Shown: positions 1 to 8,538, numbered from the stretch's first letter. The stretch: 64,000 nucleotides of DNA from Pseudonocardia sp. (GCF_029263155.1 NZ_JAJCYB010000120.1:62001-126000), one strand, 5' to 3'. Notes: a model not told the origin generated them from the letters alone. Made by a program: numbers and translations.

Positions 1-1158
1 GTCGCCGACGTAGGTGAGGTGCGGGACCTTGGTGCCGGCTCCGATGTCGGAGTTCTTCACCTCGACGAACGTGCCGATCTTGCCGGCCCGGCCGAGCCGG
101 ACGCCGGGGCGCAGGTAGGCGAACGGTCCGACCGACGCGCCGGGCCCGATGGCGGAGTCACTGCCGTGCGTGCGGACCACCGACGCACCGGCCCCGATCT
201 CGCACGAGGTGAGCGTGGTGTCCGGGCCGATCGTCGCGCCGTCGCCGACCGAGGTGACGCCGTGCAGCTGCGTGCCGGGGTGCAGCACGACGTCGACGCC
301 GAGCTGCACCTGCACGTCGACCCAGGTGGTGGCCGGGTCGACGACGGTGACGCCCGCGCGCATCCAGCGGTCCAGCACGCGGCGGTTGAGCTCGGCGCGC
401 ACGGCGGCGAGCTGCACCCGGTCGTTGACGCCGGTGACCTGCCACGCGTCGGCGCACGCGAGGGCGCCCGCGCCCGACCCGTCGGCGTGCGCCATCGCGA
501 CGAGATCGGTGAGGTAGAGCTCGCCCTGGCTGTTCCCGGTGCCGAGGCGGCCCAGGCCGGCGCGCAGGAACGCCGCGTCGAACACGTACACCCCGGAGTT
601 GATCTCGCGGATCCGCCGCTGCTCGGGCGCGGCGTCGGCCTGCTCGACGATGCCGGTGACGGTCCCGCCCGGCCCCCGCTCGATGCGGCCGTACCCGGTG
701 GGGTCCTCGAGGGTCGTGGTGAGGACGGTGACCGCGCAGCCGCCGTCGTGGTGCGCGGCGAGCAGCGCGGCGAGCGTGGCCGGTTCCAGCAGCGGGACGT
801 CGCCGTAGCTCACGAGCACCGGCCCGGCGAGGTCGGCCGGCAGGTCGGCGAGGCCGCAGCCGACGGCGTGACCGGTGCCGAGCTGCCGATCCTGGACGGC
901 GGTGACCACCGTGCGCTGCAGCTCGTCGGCGAAGTCACCGACGGCGACCGCGACCTGCTCCCGGCCGTGTCCGACCACCACGACCAGGTGCGCCGGATCG
1001 AGCGCCGCCGTGGCGTGGACCGCGTGCCCGAGCAGGCTGCGCCCCCCGATCGGATGCAGGACCTTCGGGACCGCCGACCGCATCCGGGTGCCCTCGCCCG
1101 CGGCGAGGACGACGGCCGCCGCGGGGGACACGGCAGGCATCGGGACGGTTTCGGGCAT
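1..1158 (-). CDS. glmU: Bifunctional UDP-N-acetylglucosamine pyrophosphorylase / glucosamine-1-phosphate N-acetyltransferase, 3' end cut by window
   Basis: The cytoplasmic enzyme acetylates glucosamine-1-phosphate and then uridylates it to UDP-GlcNAc, the precursor of peptidoglycan. About 386 residues are visible of a usual 460-490. The N-terminal nucleotidyltransferase domain shows LAAGEGTRMRS near residue 17 followed by PKVLHPIGG, then YGDVPLL and REINSGVYVF. From about residue 265 the left-handed beta-helix hexapeptides begin, and the last visible residues (VEVKN...PHLTYVGD) include the position of the catalytic histidine of the acetyltransferase site. The ATG at 1158 is chosen because the Rossmann motif follows at the normal distance; an in-frame ATG six codons later is possible. 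The gene runs off the left edge. The identification is secure. Confidence 0.95.
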   Translation of the reverse strand, partial: MPETVPMPAVSPAAAVVLAAGEGTRMRSAVPKVLHPIGGRSLLGHAVHATAALDPAHLVVVVGHGREQVAVAVGDFADELQRTVVTAVQDRQLGTGHAVGCGLADLPADLAGPVLVSYGDVPLLEPATLAALLAAHHDGGCAVTVLTTTLEDPTGYGRIERGPGGTVTGIVEQADAAPEQRRIREINSGVYVFDAAFLRAGLGRLGTGNSQGELYLTDLVAMAHADGSGAGALACADAWQVTGVNDRVQLAAVRAELNRRVLDRWMRAGVTVVDPATTWVDVQVQLGVDVVLHPGTQLHGVTSVGDGATIGPDTTLTSCEIGAGASVVRTHGSDSAIGPGASVGPFAYLRPGVRLGRAGKIGTFVEVKNSDIGAGTKVPHLTYVGD

Positions 1159-1344
1159 GGGCTGCGGCTCCCTCGTCGCTGACCTGCGCGCCGGAGCAGC
1201 GCCGACGTCCGGACCCGCGAATCCTACGTCGTCACGGCGGAACACCATCCGGGCGCGCACCGTAACCCCGTTCCGCCGTCTCTCGTTGGGGTGGCGGACG
1301 CGCGGCAGGTCGGGCCGGCGAGGTACACGGGTGAGGACGTCGGC

Positions 1345-1803
1345 ATGGGTAGGCACAGCAGTCTCGCGCGTCGCTGGGCGGCGACCGCGGTCGTCGTCGG
1401 CCTGGTCACGCTCGGTGCCACGGGCACCGCGCAGGCGGACGACATCGCCGACGGCACGCCGTGCTCGGAGGCCGCGCGCGCGTGCGTCGACCTGGACGAG
1501 CGGATCGCCTGGCTGATCGAGGACGGGGACGTCGCCCGCGGCCCGGTGCCGATCAGCCCCGGCGGGCCCGAGCGGGAGACCCCGCGGGGCGACTTCCGGG
1601 TCGAGTGGAAGCACCGGGACCACCGCAGCGGCGAGTTCGACGGGGCGCCCATGCCGTTCGCCGTGTTCTTCGCCGCGGGCGGGATCGCCTTCCACGAGGG
1701 CAACCTGCACACGCCGTCGGCCGGGTGCGTCCGGCTGGCCTTCGAGGACGCCGAGGCCTTCTTCGGCCACCTCCGCGTCGGCGACCGCGTCGAGGTCCGC
1801 TGA
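1345..1803 (+). CDS. Secreted L,D-transpeptidase (YkuD domain)
   Basis: A protein of 152 residues. It begins with a classical signal peptide (RR near residue 9, a hydrophobic run, and TAQA-DD as a probable signal peptidase site near residue 31). The rest is a compact YkuD domain ending in HEGNLHTPSAGCVRL, where SAGCVRL carries the catalytic cysteine (about residue 128) used to make 3-3 crosslinks in peptidoglycan or to attach proteins. Two further cysteines early in the mature part could pair. The ATG at 1345 is preferred over upstream in-frame codons because it starts the signal peptide and has GAGGA 8 bases upstream. It is a small member of the family, lacking the Ig-like domains of mycobacterial Ldt enzymes. 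It sits divergently from glmU. Confidence 0.85.
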   Translation: MGRHSSLARRWAATAVVVGLVTLGATGTAQADDIADGTPCSEAARACVDLDERIAWLIEDGDVARGPVPISPGGPERETPRGDFRVEWKHRDHRSGEFDGAPMPFAVFFAAGGIAFHEGNLHTPSAGCVRLAFEDAEAFFGHLRVGDRVEVR

Positions 1804-1915
1804 CCCCCCTCGATCGCCGCGCGACCGTTCACCGGCGGAGCGTCACCGGATCGGGTCTCGGCTCGGCGCCCGCCGCCCGCTGATCCCCCGTTCGCCGTCG
1901 AGCTCCGACCGGTCG

Positions 1916-1932
1916 TCTCACACTCCGTGAGA
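1916..1932. promoter_or_regulatory. Candidate operator upstream of osmC
   Basis: A perfect 6-bp inverted repeat, TCTCAC-N5-GTGAGA, lies about 75 bases upstream of the osmC start in an otherwise non-coding gap. It has the shape of a dimeric regulator site. No regulator gene is adjacent, so the assignment is inference only. Confidence 0.3.
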
Positions 1933-2004
1933 ACGCGGACGGGTCGGGCATCCCAGGTGTTGGAGAGAACGAGAACCCGACACCGAGGAGACCCGGAGGC
2001 CACG

Positions 2005-2442
2005 ATGCCCACTCGCACCGCGCGGACCGCATGGAACGGCACCCTGGAGCAGGGCGCCGGTCAGGTGGAGCTCAGCAGCAGCAAGGTCGGTACCTACGAC
2101 GTCAGCTTCCCCAAGCGGGCGGCCGACGACGCCGGCGGGACGACCAGTCCCGAGGAGCTCATCGCCGCGGCCCACTCCGCCTGCTACGCGATGCAGCTCT
2201 CCGCGTTCATCGCCGAGGCCGGCGGCACGCCGCAGTCCCTCGACGTGCGGGCCGAGGTCACCCTCGGCCCGGACCCGGCCGGCGGCTTCGCCATCACCGG
2301 GATCGCTCTCACCGTCCGCGGCGAGGTCGACGGCCTGGACGCGGCGGGCTTCGAGGCCGCGGCGCAGCAGGCGAAGGACGGCTGCCCGGTCAGCAAGGCG
2401 CTCTCCGGCACCACCATCACGCTGGACGCCGGCCTCGAGTGA
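2005..2442 (+). CDS. OsmC/Ohr-family peroxiredoxin
   Basis: A cytoplasmic thiol peroxidase of 145 residues, the usual length for OsmC/Ohr proteins, which reduce organic hydroperoxides. The two redox cysteines are visible in HSACYAMQLS (about residue 59) and KDGCPVSKAL (about residue 129). The N-terminal WNGTLEQGAG and the SPEELIAAAH segment before the first cysteine are typical of the OsmC subgroup rather than strict Ohr. The ATG at 2005 follows CCGGAGG at good spacing; upstream in-frame codons are non-coding in character. A candidate operator lies at 1916-1932, and a short ORF follows 26 bases after the stop with its own strong ribosome site. Confidence 0.9.
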   Translation: MPTRTARTAWNGTLEQGAGQVELSSSKVGTYDVSFPKRAADDAGGTTSPEELIAAAHSACYAMQLSAFIAEAGGTPQSLDVRAEVTLGPDPAGGFAITGIALTVRGEVDGLDAAGFEAAAQQAKDGCPVSKALSGTTITLDAGLE

Positions 2443-2468
2443 GGCCGGACATCACGAAGGAGAACCAC

Positions 2469-2531
2469 ATGAGCTGCACGGGGAACGGGCGGCCGGAGCC
2501 GACCCCTCCGCCACGACCGAACGGCCGCTGA
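2469..2531 (+). CDS. Possible 20-residue micro-ORF after osmC
   Basis: An ATG at 2469 is preceded by AAGGAGA at ideal spacing, the best Shine-Dalgarno sequence in this part of the window. It encodes only 20 residues before TGA: MSCTGNG, then an acidic/proline stretch EPTPPPRP. It is probably co-transcribed with osmC, 26 bases upstream. No signal peptide or membrane segment is present. It could be a small effector, a leader peptide, or a chance ORF. The strong ribosome site is the only evidence for translation. No function is assigned. Confidence 0.4.
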   Translation: MSCTGNGRPEPTPPPRPNGR

Positions 2532-2698
2532 CCGGTCGCCGAACCACGGGCGGGTGGGCCGCTACGGCCGATCCGCCCGAACCCATCGTCCGATCGGTCC
2601 CCTTCGGGTACGCCGAGGTGCATTTGTCACCGTGGAGCGGCACACTCTCCGGTGAACACACTCCGTGCACGTCGCGTACCTGAGGGGTGATCATCGCC

Positions 2699-2890
2699 GT
2701 GGTCGAGTGGGTGCTCGTCGCCGTGGTCGCCTGGTGCGCGGTGGCCGTCGTCGTCGGGCTGCTCGTCGGTCGCGCGGTGCGCATGCGGGACCGCCAGGTG
2801 CCGCGGACCGGTCCGACGTCCGACCCACCCCCGGTCGCACCGCACGCCGCCTCCGCGCCCGAGCGCGATCGGGAGAGCCGCGGGCGCTGA
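2699..2890 (+). CDS. Small single-pass membrane protein
   Basis: About 63 residues: a long hydrophobic N-terminal segment (VLVAVVAWCAVAVVVGLLVG) followed by a basic, proline-rich cytoplasmic-type tail. It is one transmembrane helix with no recognised domain. The GTG at 2699 is preferred because GAGGGG lies 11 bases upstream; a GTG at 2687 overlaps that site. The gene is 51 bases upstream of a histidine kinase gene on the same strand, so it may belong to the same transcript and could be an accessory membrane element of the sensor, which itself has no membrane segment. Family unknown. Confidence 0.55.
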   Translation: MVEWVLVAVVAWCAVAVVVGLLVGRAVRMRDRQVPRTGPTSDPPPVAPHAASAPERDRESRGR

Positions 2891-2941
2891 CCCCTGCAAG
2901 CGGGTGTGTTGCGGCGGTCCCAGGTGTGCGATCGTCCGCGG

Positions 2942-4129
2942 ATGTCGTCCAGCGACCGTGCGGCCGAGCGCGCCCGCGAGCAGGAGCACGTGCTCAACGC
3001 CCTGCTGGCCGAGCGCGACGGCCTGCTGTCCGTGCTCGACCGCGTGCTCGCCCTGCACGGCACCGCACGGTTGATCCGCGACGCCGCCGGGGCCGACGCG
3101 GGGTTCGTCGCCGATCTCGACGGCCCGGGCCGGGCCGTCATCCGGTGGCTGGCGGGCAACCGCACCGACTCGCTGCAGGACCTCGCGGTGCCCGTCGGGC
3201 AGGGTGTCGGCGGGCGGGTGCTCGCCCTGGGGCAGCCCGTGCGGGTCAGCGACTACGTGTCGGCACCGAGCATCACCCACCACTTCGACGGGATGGTGCG
3301 CCGCGAGGCGATGTCGGCGATGCTGGCGGTACCGATCCTCGAGAACCGGCCGGACGGCGCCCCGGCCACCGTGGCGGTCGCCTACGCGGCGCTGCGCGGC
3401 GCGGGCGAGTTCGGCGACGACGCCGTGGGCGCCGTGGAGAACATCGCCCGGGAGGCGGCGCGGGCCCTGCGTCTGGCCGACCGTGCCGAGTCCGGCCGCA
3501 CCACCGCGGTGGCCGCGGAGCGCCAGCGCATGCAGGCCTCGCTGCACGACTCCGTCGGCGCGATGCTGTTCTCCATCGGCGCCCAGGTGCGCGACCTGCG
3601 CACCACGCTGCCCGACAACCCCGTGCTGCGCACGCGCCTGGGCCGCCTGGAATCCGACGTCTCCGCCGCGTCGCTGGCACTGCGCGAGTCGCTGCTGGCG
3701 CTGTCGGAGTCCGGCCCGGAGCGCGCGCTGCCGATCGAGCTCGCCGAGCACTGCCGCAGCTTCGAGGCCCGCACCGGGGTGCCTGCGCGGCTCGTCCCGC
3801 TCGGCGAGGTCGCCCCGCTCGACGCCGAACGCACCACGTTGCTGATCAGCGCCGTGCGGGAGGGGCTGCTCAACACCGAGAAGCACGCGGGGGCGGCGAC
3901 CGTCGTCGTCAGCCTGGGGATGGTGGAGGGCGGCGTGCAGGTGGCGGTCGCCGACGACGGCTGCCCCACCGCGGAGTCGATCGCCGACACGCCCGACGGC
4001 GCGGGCCTGGGCATCCGGATGCTGGTGGAGAAGGCCGCCCGCCTGGGCGGCCGGGTCAGCCTGGTGCACGACGAGGACGGCGGCACGACGTTGCGGATGC
4101 TGCTGCCCGTGCCCGGGCACGTCGGATGA
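2942..4129 (+). CDS. GAF-domain sensor histidine kinase (NarL-type two-component)
   Basis: 395 residues, soluble. An N-terminal GAF-like sensory domain spans roughly residues 40-185 (WLAGNRTDSL, VPVGQGVGGRVLALGQPV). It is followed by a HisKA_3 dimerisation/phosphoacceptor segment with ERQRMQASLHDSVGAML, where the histidine of LHDS is the phosphorylation site, and a HATPase_c domain with NTEKHAG (N box), VADDG and GAGLGIRML. The ligand is not predictable. The stop overlaps the start of the response regulator gene by 4 bases (ATGA), which couples their translation. The ATG at 2942 is used; no strong Shine-Dalgarno sequence is seen there. Confidence 0.88.
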   Translation: MSSSDRAAERAREQEHVLNALLAERDGLLSVLDRVLALHGTARLIRDAAGADAGFVADLDGPGRAVIRWLAGNRTDSLQDLAVPVGQGVGGRVLALGQPVRVSDYVSAPSITHHFDGMVRREAMSAMLAVPILENRPDGAPATVAVAYAALRGAGEFGDDAVGAVENIAREAARALRLADRAESGRTTAVAAERQRMQASLHDSVGAMLFSIGAQVRDLRTTLPDNPVLRTRLGRLESDVSAASLALRESLLALSESGPERALPIELAEHCRSFEARTGVPARLVPLGEVAPLDAERTTLLISAVREGLLNTEKHAGAATVVVSLGMVEGGVQVAVADDGCPTAESIADTPDGAGLGIRMLVEKAARLGGRVSLVHDEDGGTTLRMLLPVPGHVG

Positions 4130-4749
4130 GTCCCGCCCGGGTGATGGTGGTCGACGACCATCCGGTCGTACGCGACGGCGTGGCTCTGCTGCTGCGCGGT
4201 GAGCCCGCGCTGGTGGTGGTGGGCTCGGCGGAGAGCGGGCGCACCGCGCTGGAGCGCGCCCCCGGGCTGCGACCCGACCTGGTGCTGCTGGATCTGCGGT
4301 TGCCCGACATGCTGGCCCCGGAGGTCGTCGCCGGGCTGCGCGAGGGCTGCCCGGCGGCGAAGGTCGTGGTGTTCACCGCCCACGGCGACCATCACGGCGT
4401 GCAGGCCGCGCTCGACGCCGGGGCCCACGGCGCCCTGCTCAAGGACGCCGCCGCCACGGACCTGGTGGCCGCGCTGCGCCGGGTGCTGCGCGGCGAGCGG
4501 GTGTCGGACCCACGGATGGTGCCCGGGACGGTGGGCAACCAGGCGGCACTGGCCCGCAGCGGCCTCACCCGCCGCGAGTACGAGGTGCTGCGGCTGGCCG
4601 CGCAGGGCCGCACCAACCCGGAGATCGCCGAGAGCACCGGTCTCGCACGCAACACCGTCAAGACGTACCTGCAGTCGGCGCTGCACAAGCTCGGCGCGCG
4701 CAACCGCGTGGAGGCCATCGGCAAGGCGAGCGAGGCCGGCCTGCTCTGA
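4126..4749 (+). CDS. NarL/LuxR-family response regulator
   Basis: 207 residues. The receiver domain covers about residues 1-120: VVDDHP holds the acidic pocket, LVLLDLRLPD the phosphorylated aspartate, and LLKDA the conserved lysine. A LuxR-type helix-turn-helix (LTRREYEVLRLAAQGRTNPE... through NTVKTYLQSALHKLG) covers about 145-205. Its start overlaps the stop of the kinase gene, so kinase and regulator form one operon and are almost certainly partners. Targets are unknown. Compare the second pair at 13.7-15.8 kb, which sits beside an alcohol dehydrogenase gene. Confidence 0.9.
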   Translation: MSPARVMVVDDHPVVRDGVALLLRGEPALVVVGSAESGRTALERAPGLRPDLVLLDLRLPDMLAPEVVAGLREGCPAAKVVVFTAHGDHHGVQAALDAGAHGALLKDAAATDLVAALRRVLRGERVSDPRMVPGTVGNQAALARSGLTRREYEVLRLAAQGRTNPEIAESTGLARNTVKTYLQSALHKLGARNRVEAIGKASEAGLL

Positions 4750-5756
4750 TGCGCTGCCGGAGCGGGGATGGACGCGCTACGGCGCCGACGGTCGCCCTCG
4801 CGACCGGGCGAAGGCCCCTTCGGGTCGGGACGGTCGTGCCCGCGACGGCGACCGTCAGCGTCCTCACGACGACGACACCGCCGCCGGCCGGGGCGCCGGC
4901 GCGGGGCCCGCGTCGGCGGCTCTCGGCCGCCCTGGTGATCCGGCAGGCGGGCCGACCGCGGGGTGGTCCGGCTCGACCACGCCCGGATCGGCACGTTCCG
5001 CGACTCGAGGACTCGCTGGTCCGGTGCGGCCGAAGGAGTCGTCCTCATCGACGGATTCGACTACGGATCGTTGAACGACACCCATGTGATTGACGTCCGA
5101 ACGAGGTCGTGCTGCATCGAAAGCGTGATGAACGACCGCTCGCCGGGTTTCTCCGACCAGCCGGCCGCGGCGTACCGGCGCACGGGCCGTGAGGAACTTC
5201 CCGCGCGGGTACGGATCGCGCGGCAGCACCGACGCTGCGCCGCCGCCGGTCGCGCCACCCGGATCTGGGGCGCGCTGCCGCGCCGGACCGTGGGCGACGG
5301 CCATCGCCCCTGGTTGGCCGCGTGTGCCGGCCGGTGAGCCCGGGGGTACTGGGCCGCACCTGGTTCGCCTTCCACCAGCCTCCACCGATCGGCGCGGGCC
5401 AGGATCCCGCCCGGAACCCGTGGATCGACGTCGCGGACACCCTGCTCCCGATCGTGTACCTCGGGCCGGACGGCTACCGGCGGACGCCGGGCGCGTCGCG
5501 GTGGATAGCGCGCGCGCTCGTGGCCGCGGGGTGGATTCTGGCCACCACGGCTGCAGCGGGCGCGGCACGGACACCCACGAGAGTGTGATCGTGAAGAAAA
5601 CACCACCCGAACGAGCGTAATCGCGCCGAGCGCCTGTAACCGTCGCTCCGAACCCGTTTCCCCGAGCGGGTGTCCCCGTTGTGGGTGTCGTAGTCGGAAT
5701 GCGCTGAACGGTCCAGACGACGATGGGCCGATCGGCGACGAACACGGAGGTGTCGT
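4750..5756. other. About 1 kb with little coding signal
   Basis: Open frames here have the amino-acid make-up of reverse-frame shadows (runs of R, P and A) and no start with a convincing ribosome site. Base composition drops in 5030-5150 and again in 5575-5720, the latter probably promoter sequence for the gene at 5757. The only stretch resembling protein is the C-terminal membrane-protein fragment listed separately at 5345-5588. The region looks like decayed sequence. Confidence 0.5.
5345..5588 (+). pseudogene. C-terminal remnant of a membrane protein
   Basis: This frame reads as a plausible protein end: NPWIDVADTLLPIVYLGPDG, then a hydrophobic helix (ALVAAGWILATTAAAGAAR) and a short basic tail before TGA. 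Codon use is GC-rich at third positions with a few rare codons (ATA, ATT, AGA). No convincing start or N-terminal domain can be found upstream in any frame, so it is best read as the tail of a truncated gene. The parent family is not recognised. Confidence 0.35.
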
Positions 5757-6092
5757 GTGTCGGAAGTGGTCATGGCATACAGCGAGAGACGGCGGTCGGG
5801 TCGCCACGCGTTCGACGAGGACGCCGCACTCACCCCGATCTTCCACGCGCTCAACCGGGGCGGCTGGCGAGGCCGCCAGCAGGAGCCCGCCGCCCGGCCC
5901 GCGGACGCGGTCGACGAGTTCCGCCGCGACCCGCTGACCGCCCCGATCCCGGTGCAGTCGCTCGCCGCCCCGACCCGCCCGGCACACCCGACACCGCCTG
6001 CCCGGCGGCGACGCCCGGCCGCGCACGCCCTCGTGGAGCCGCGCGCCGGTGGCCGGCACCACTTCCGGCTGGAGGGCGCCGGACACCGGTGA
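5757..6092 (+). CDS. Hypothetical protein, basic and proline-rich
   Basis: 111 residues from GTG at 5757 with CGGAGG 6 bases upstream. The first half (HAFDEDAALTPIFHALNRGG, VDEFRRDPLTAPIPVQ) looks like real protein; the second half is rich in R, P and A and could be disordered. No transmembrane helix, signal peptide or known motif is visible. A low-GC stretch just upstream probably carries the promoter. It stands alone between a non-coding kilobase and a repeat-bearing gap. Confidence 0.5.
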   Translation: MSEVVMAYSERRRSGRHAFDEDAALTPIFHALNRGGWRGRQQEPAARPADAVDEFRRDPLTAPIPVQSLAAPTRPAHPTPPARRRRPAAHALVEPRAGGRHHFRLEGAGHR

Positions 6093-6570
6093 CACGGACG
6101 ACCCGGGCCCGGGACGGGGCCGCGGGGAAGCGGTCGGCTGGGGAGCGGGCCGCGAGCAGGGACCGGGCCGGTGGCCCGCACGCATCGCAGGTGGTGACGG
6201 ACCACCCGCGGTCGGTGCGGACACCGGCCCGTCGCGTCGCACCGGCATGGGTACCCGGGCGAGCGCCCGGCGCCGTCCCACGCACCCACGCGTATGGCGC
6301 ACCCAGCGGCCCCTCGCGCACCCAGCGGCCCCTCGCGCACCCACCGGCGCCTCGCGCGCTCCCGGCGGTGCGCGGGACGCAGCCGAGCGCGCGAGACAGA
6401 GCTCGGCACGAGGACCGCGCTGCGAGCGCCGCGCGGCGCGGGCGGCGGGAACGCGGGGCGGACACGCGGCAGGATGCGGGATGCGGGACGGTCCGCTGCG
6501 AGGGCGCGATCCTGGGCACTGCGCCCGGAACCGGTCGGGCACGGGGTGCGTGCTCGACGCGGGAAAGCTG
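6093..6570. other. Non-coding gap between 5757 gene and the amidohydrolase
   Basis: No gene is supported here. The stretch is extremely GC-rich and contains the short tandem repeats listed at 6297-6353, with degenerate copies nearby. It lies at the 3' ends of two convergent genes (the hypothetical at 5757-6092 on plus and the amidohydrolase on minus). Confidence 0.5.
6297..6353. repeat. Three 19-bp tandem repeats, core CTCGCGCACCCA
   Basis: Two identical units and one with two changes follow each other with a 19-bp period (6297, 6316, 6335). Each carries GCGCACCCAGCGGCCCCTC or a close variant. They lie between convergent genes and resemble, in the CTCGC(G)CAC core, the 22-bp arrays of the 52-60 kb region and the repeats at 24.3 kb. 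Confidence 0.75.
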
Positions 6571-7875
6571 CTAGGGGATACGGAGGCGGGCCGCCAGGGC
6601 CCGGACCGCAGCCGTGGTCGTCGCCCGGTCCACGCGGGTCGGCTCGCCGCCTGCCAGCACCTGCTCCCCCGCGACCCACACATCGCGGACCAGGCGCGCG
6701 CCGCCCGCCCACACGAGGTTGGACAGCAGCTGCGCGTCGTCACCGGGATCGGTGAAGACGGGATCGTCGAGGTCGACGTGCACCAGGTCGGCCCAGCGGC
6801 CCGGCTCCAGCGCGCCGAGGTCGGCTCGGCCGATCGCCGCGGCGCCGTCGCGGGTGGCCATCAGCAGCAGCTCCGCGGCGGTCAGGGCGGCCGCGTCGCC
6901 GCTGGTGACGCGCGCGAGCAGCCCGGCGAGCCGGGCCTGCGCCCAGACGTCGAGGTCGTCGCCGGAGGCGGGCCCGTCGGTGCCCAGCCCGACCCGCACG
7001 CCCGCCCGGCGCAGCGCCGTGACCCGCGCGATGCCCGCGGCCAGCTTGGCGTTCGAGCCGGGACAGTGCGCCACGGCCGTGCCCCGGGCGGCCAGCAGCG
7101 CCACGTCGTCGTCGGAGAGCTGGACGGCGTGCGCGGCGAGCACCCGCCCGTCGAGGACGCCGAGCTCGTCCAGCAGTGCGGGAACCGACCCGTGCGAGGC
7201 GCGGGCGACCGCGTCCTCGTCGGCCGCCTCGGCGACGTGCACGTGCAGCAAGGCGCCGCGTGCGCGCGCGTGCTCGCCGATCGACGCGAGCGCCTCGGGC
7301 GGCAGCGTGTACGCCGAGTGCGGGCCGTAGCCCAGCTCGACGCGGCCGGTGGTGAGCCCGTCCGCGTCGATGCGCGCGGAGATGTCGTCGCGCATCTGCT
7401 CCCAGGTGCCCAGGCGGTCCCAGCCCGGTGCGGCGATCACGCCGGGCGTCAGCAGCACCCGCGAGCCGACGGCGACCACGGCATCGAGCACGGCCTGGGT
7501 GTGGAAGTACATCTCGACGCTGGTGGTGGTGCCCGCGCGCAGCTGCTCCACTGCGCCCGCGGCCATCGCGTCGCGCACGTCGGCACCGGTGAGGCGGGCC
7601 TCCATCGGCCACATCACCTCGTGCAGCCAGCGCAGCAGCGGCAGGTCGCCGCCGGCGCCGCGCAGCGCGAGCATCGGGGTGTGGGCGTGGGTGTTGACCA
7701 GCCCGGGCAGCAGCGCGCCGGGCACCGCGTGCACCGGGCCGGGCGCCGCCGGGGCCTGCGGGGCGGGACCGACGAAGGCGATGCGGCCGTCGTCGCCGAC
7801 GTCCACGACGCCGTCGCGCAGCACCGAGCACGCCGGGTCGCACGGGAGCACGACCGGGGCCGTCAGCCGGATCAC
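6571..7875 (-). CDS. Amidohydrolase, SAH/5'-methylthioadenosine deaminase-like (MtaD/TrzN group)
   Basis: 434 residues, cytoplasmic metal-dependent deaminase. Metal and substrate motifs are visible in order: NTHAHTPMLALRG (first HxH, about residue 63), YGPHSAYT, HVHVAEA (third metal histidine), HCPGSNAKLA and LGTDGPAS (metal aspartate). These define the ATZ/TRZ subgroup of the amidohydrolase superfamily, whose members deaminate S-adenosylhomocysteine, methylthioadenosine, 8-oxoguanine or triazines; which substrate applies here cannot be read from sequence. The GTG at 7875 overlaps the stop of the upstream NYN gene by 4 bases, so the two are co-translated. Confidence 0.85.
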   Translation of the reverse strand: MIRLTAPVVLPCDPACSVLRDGVVDVGDDGRIAFVGPAPQAPAAPGPVHAVPGALLPGLVNTHAHTPMLALRGAGGDLPLLRWLHEVMWPMEARLTGADVRDAMAAGAVEQLRAGTTTSVEMYFHTQAVLDAVVAVGSRVLLTPGVIAAPGWDRLGTWEQMRDDISARIDADGLTTGRVELGYGPHSAYTLPPEALASIGEHARARGALLHVHVAEAADEDAVARASHGSVPALLDELGVLDGRVLAAHAVQLSDDDVALLAARGTAVAHCPGSNAKLAAGIARVTALRRAGVRVGLGTDGPASGDDLDVWAQARLAGLLARVTSGDAAALTAAELLLMATRDGAAAIGRADLGALEPGRWADLVHVDLDDPVFTDPGDDAQLLSNLVWAGGARLVRDVWVAGEQVLAGGEPTRVDRATTTAAVRALAARLRIP

Positions 7876-8495
7876 CTGCGGGGCTCCAGCAACGAGCGCA
7901 GCGAGCGGAACGGGGGCAGCCAGGCACCACCGTCGGGCAGCGAGTCCAGCGTGATCCGCGGCAGTGGCTCGCGGAAGACGCCCTCGATCTCCTCGAGGTC
8001 GACGAACTCCATCACGTCCGAGGCCACCGCGAACGTCGCGTGCTCGCGGAACCCGATGACCGTGACATAGGTGCCCTTGGCGCGCAGCTCCTCCAGCGGC
8101 TCGCGGAACGCGCGACCGTCGCCGGAGGCCACCACGACGTGTTCGAGCGTGCCCTCGTCGGCGCGCAGCCGGATGTGGGCGAGCATGTCGTCGTCGACGT
8201 CGGAGTCTTCGGTGATCTTCGGCTTGGCGAAGACGGCGAAGCCGACGTTGCGCAGCGCCTCCACCCACGGTCGCACCACCTCGGTGCTGCCGGGTACCAC
8301 GTTGGTGAACACGGTGGCCTCGGCGATCGCGTCGGGCCCGGCCAGATCCAGCAGCCAGCGACCGACGGCGTCGAAGCGCGGGCGGAACGCCGACGTGGGC
8401 CGGGCCCCCAGCAGGGTGCCCAGGCTCATGTCCATGTTCGGCGCGTCCCAGACCAGCAGCACACGGGGGCCTGCGGGCGGTGCTGTCACGGTCAT
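7872..8495 (-). CDS. NYN-domain protein (LabA/DUF88-type, PIN-like nuclease fold)
   Basis: 207 residues. RVLLVWDAPNMDMSL near the start has the buried aspartate and asparagine of the NYN/LabA family; DVDDDMLAHIRLRA and VVVASGDGRAFREPLEEL supply the further acidic positions of the PIN-like active site, and TYVTVIGFREHA matches the family's last strand. Members are thought to be ribonucleases acting on structured or stable RNA. The ATG at 8495 starts the domain directly. It overlaps the amidohydrolase gene by 4 bases; a functional link between the two is not obvious. Confidence 0.82.
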   Translation of the reverse strand: MTVTAPPAGPRVLLVWDAPNMDMSLGTLLGARPTSAFRPRFDAVGRWLLDLAGPDAIAEATVFTNVVPGSTEVVRPWVEALRNVGFAVFAKPKITEDSDVDDDMLAHIRLRADEGTLEHVVVASGDGRAFREPLEELRAKGTYVTVIGFREHATFAVASDVMEFVDLEEIEGVFREPLPRITLDSLPDGGAWLPPFRSLRSLLEPRR

Positions 8496-8538
8496 GGCCG
8501 GACCCTATCCCGGGTGTCGCGGGTGACATCCTGCCCGG

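Noticed and set aside
158..808. Several open frames on both strands at the left edge
   Set aside because: All lie within glmU, which runs through the edge of the window on the minus strand with full sequence signatures.
2906..2941. Longer N-terminus for the first histidine kinase
   Set aside because: The extra 12 codons lack coding character and no ribosome site precedes them; the internal ATG at 2942 suffices for the GAF domain.
4749..5093. 114-codon frame directly after the first response regulator
   Set aside because: No domain, arginine/proline-rich, no ribosome site at the start; composition matches random reading of GC-rich DNA.
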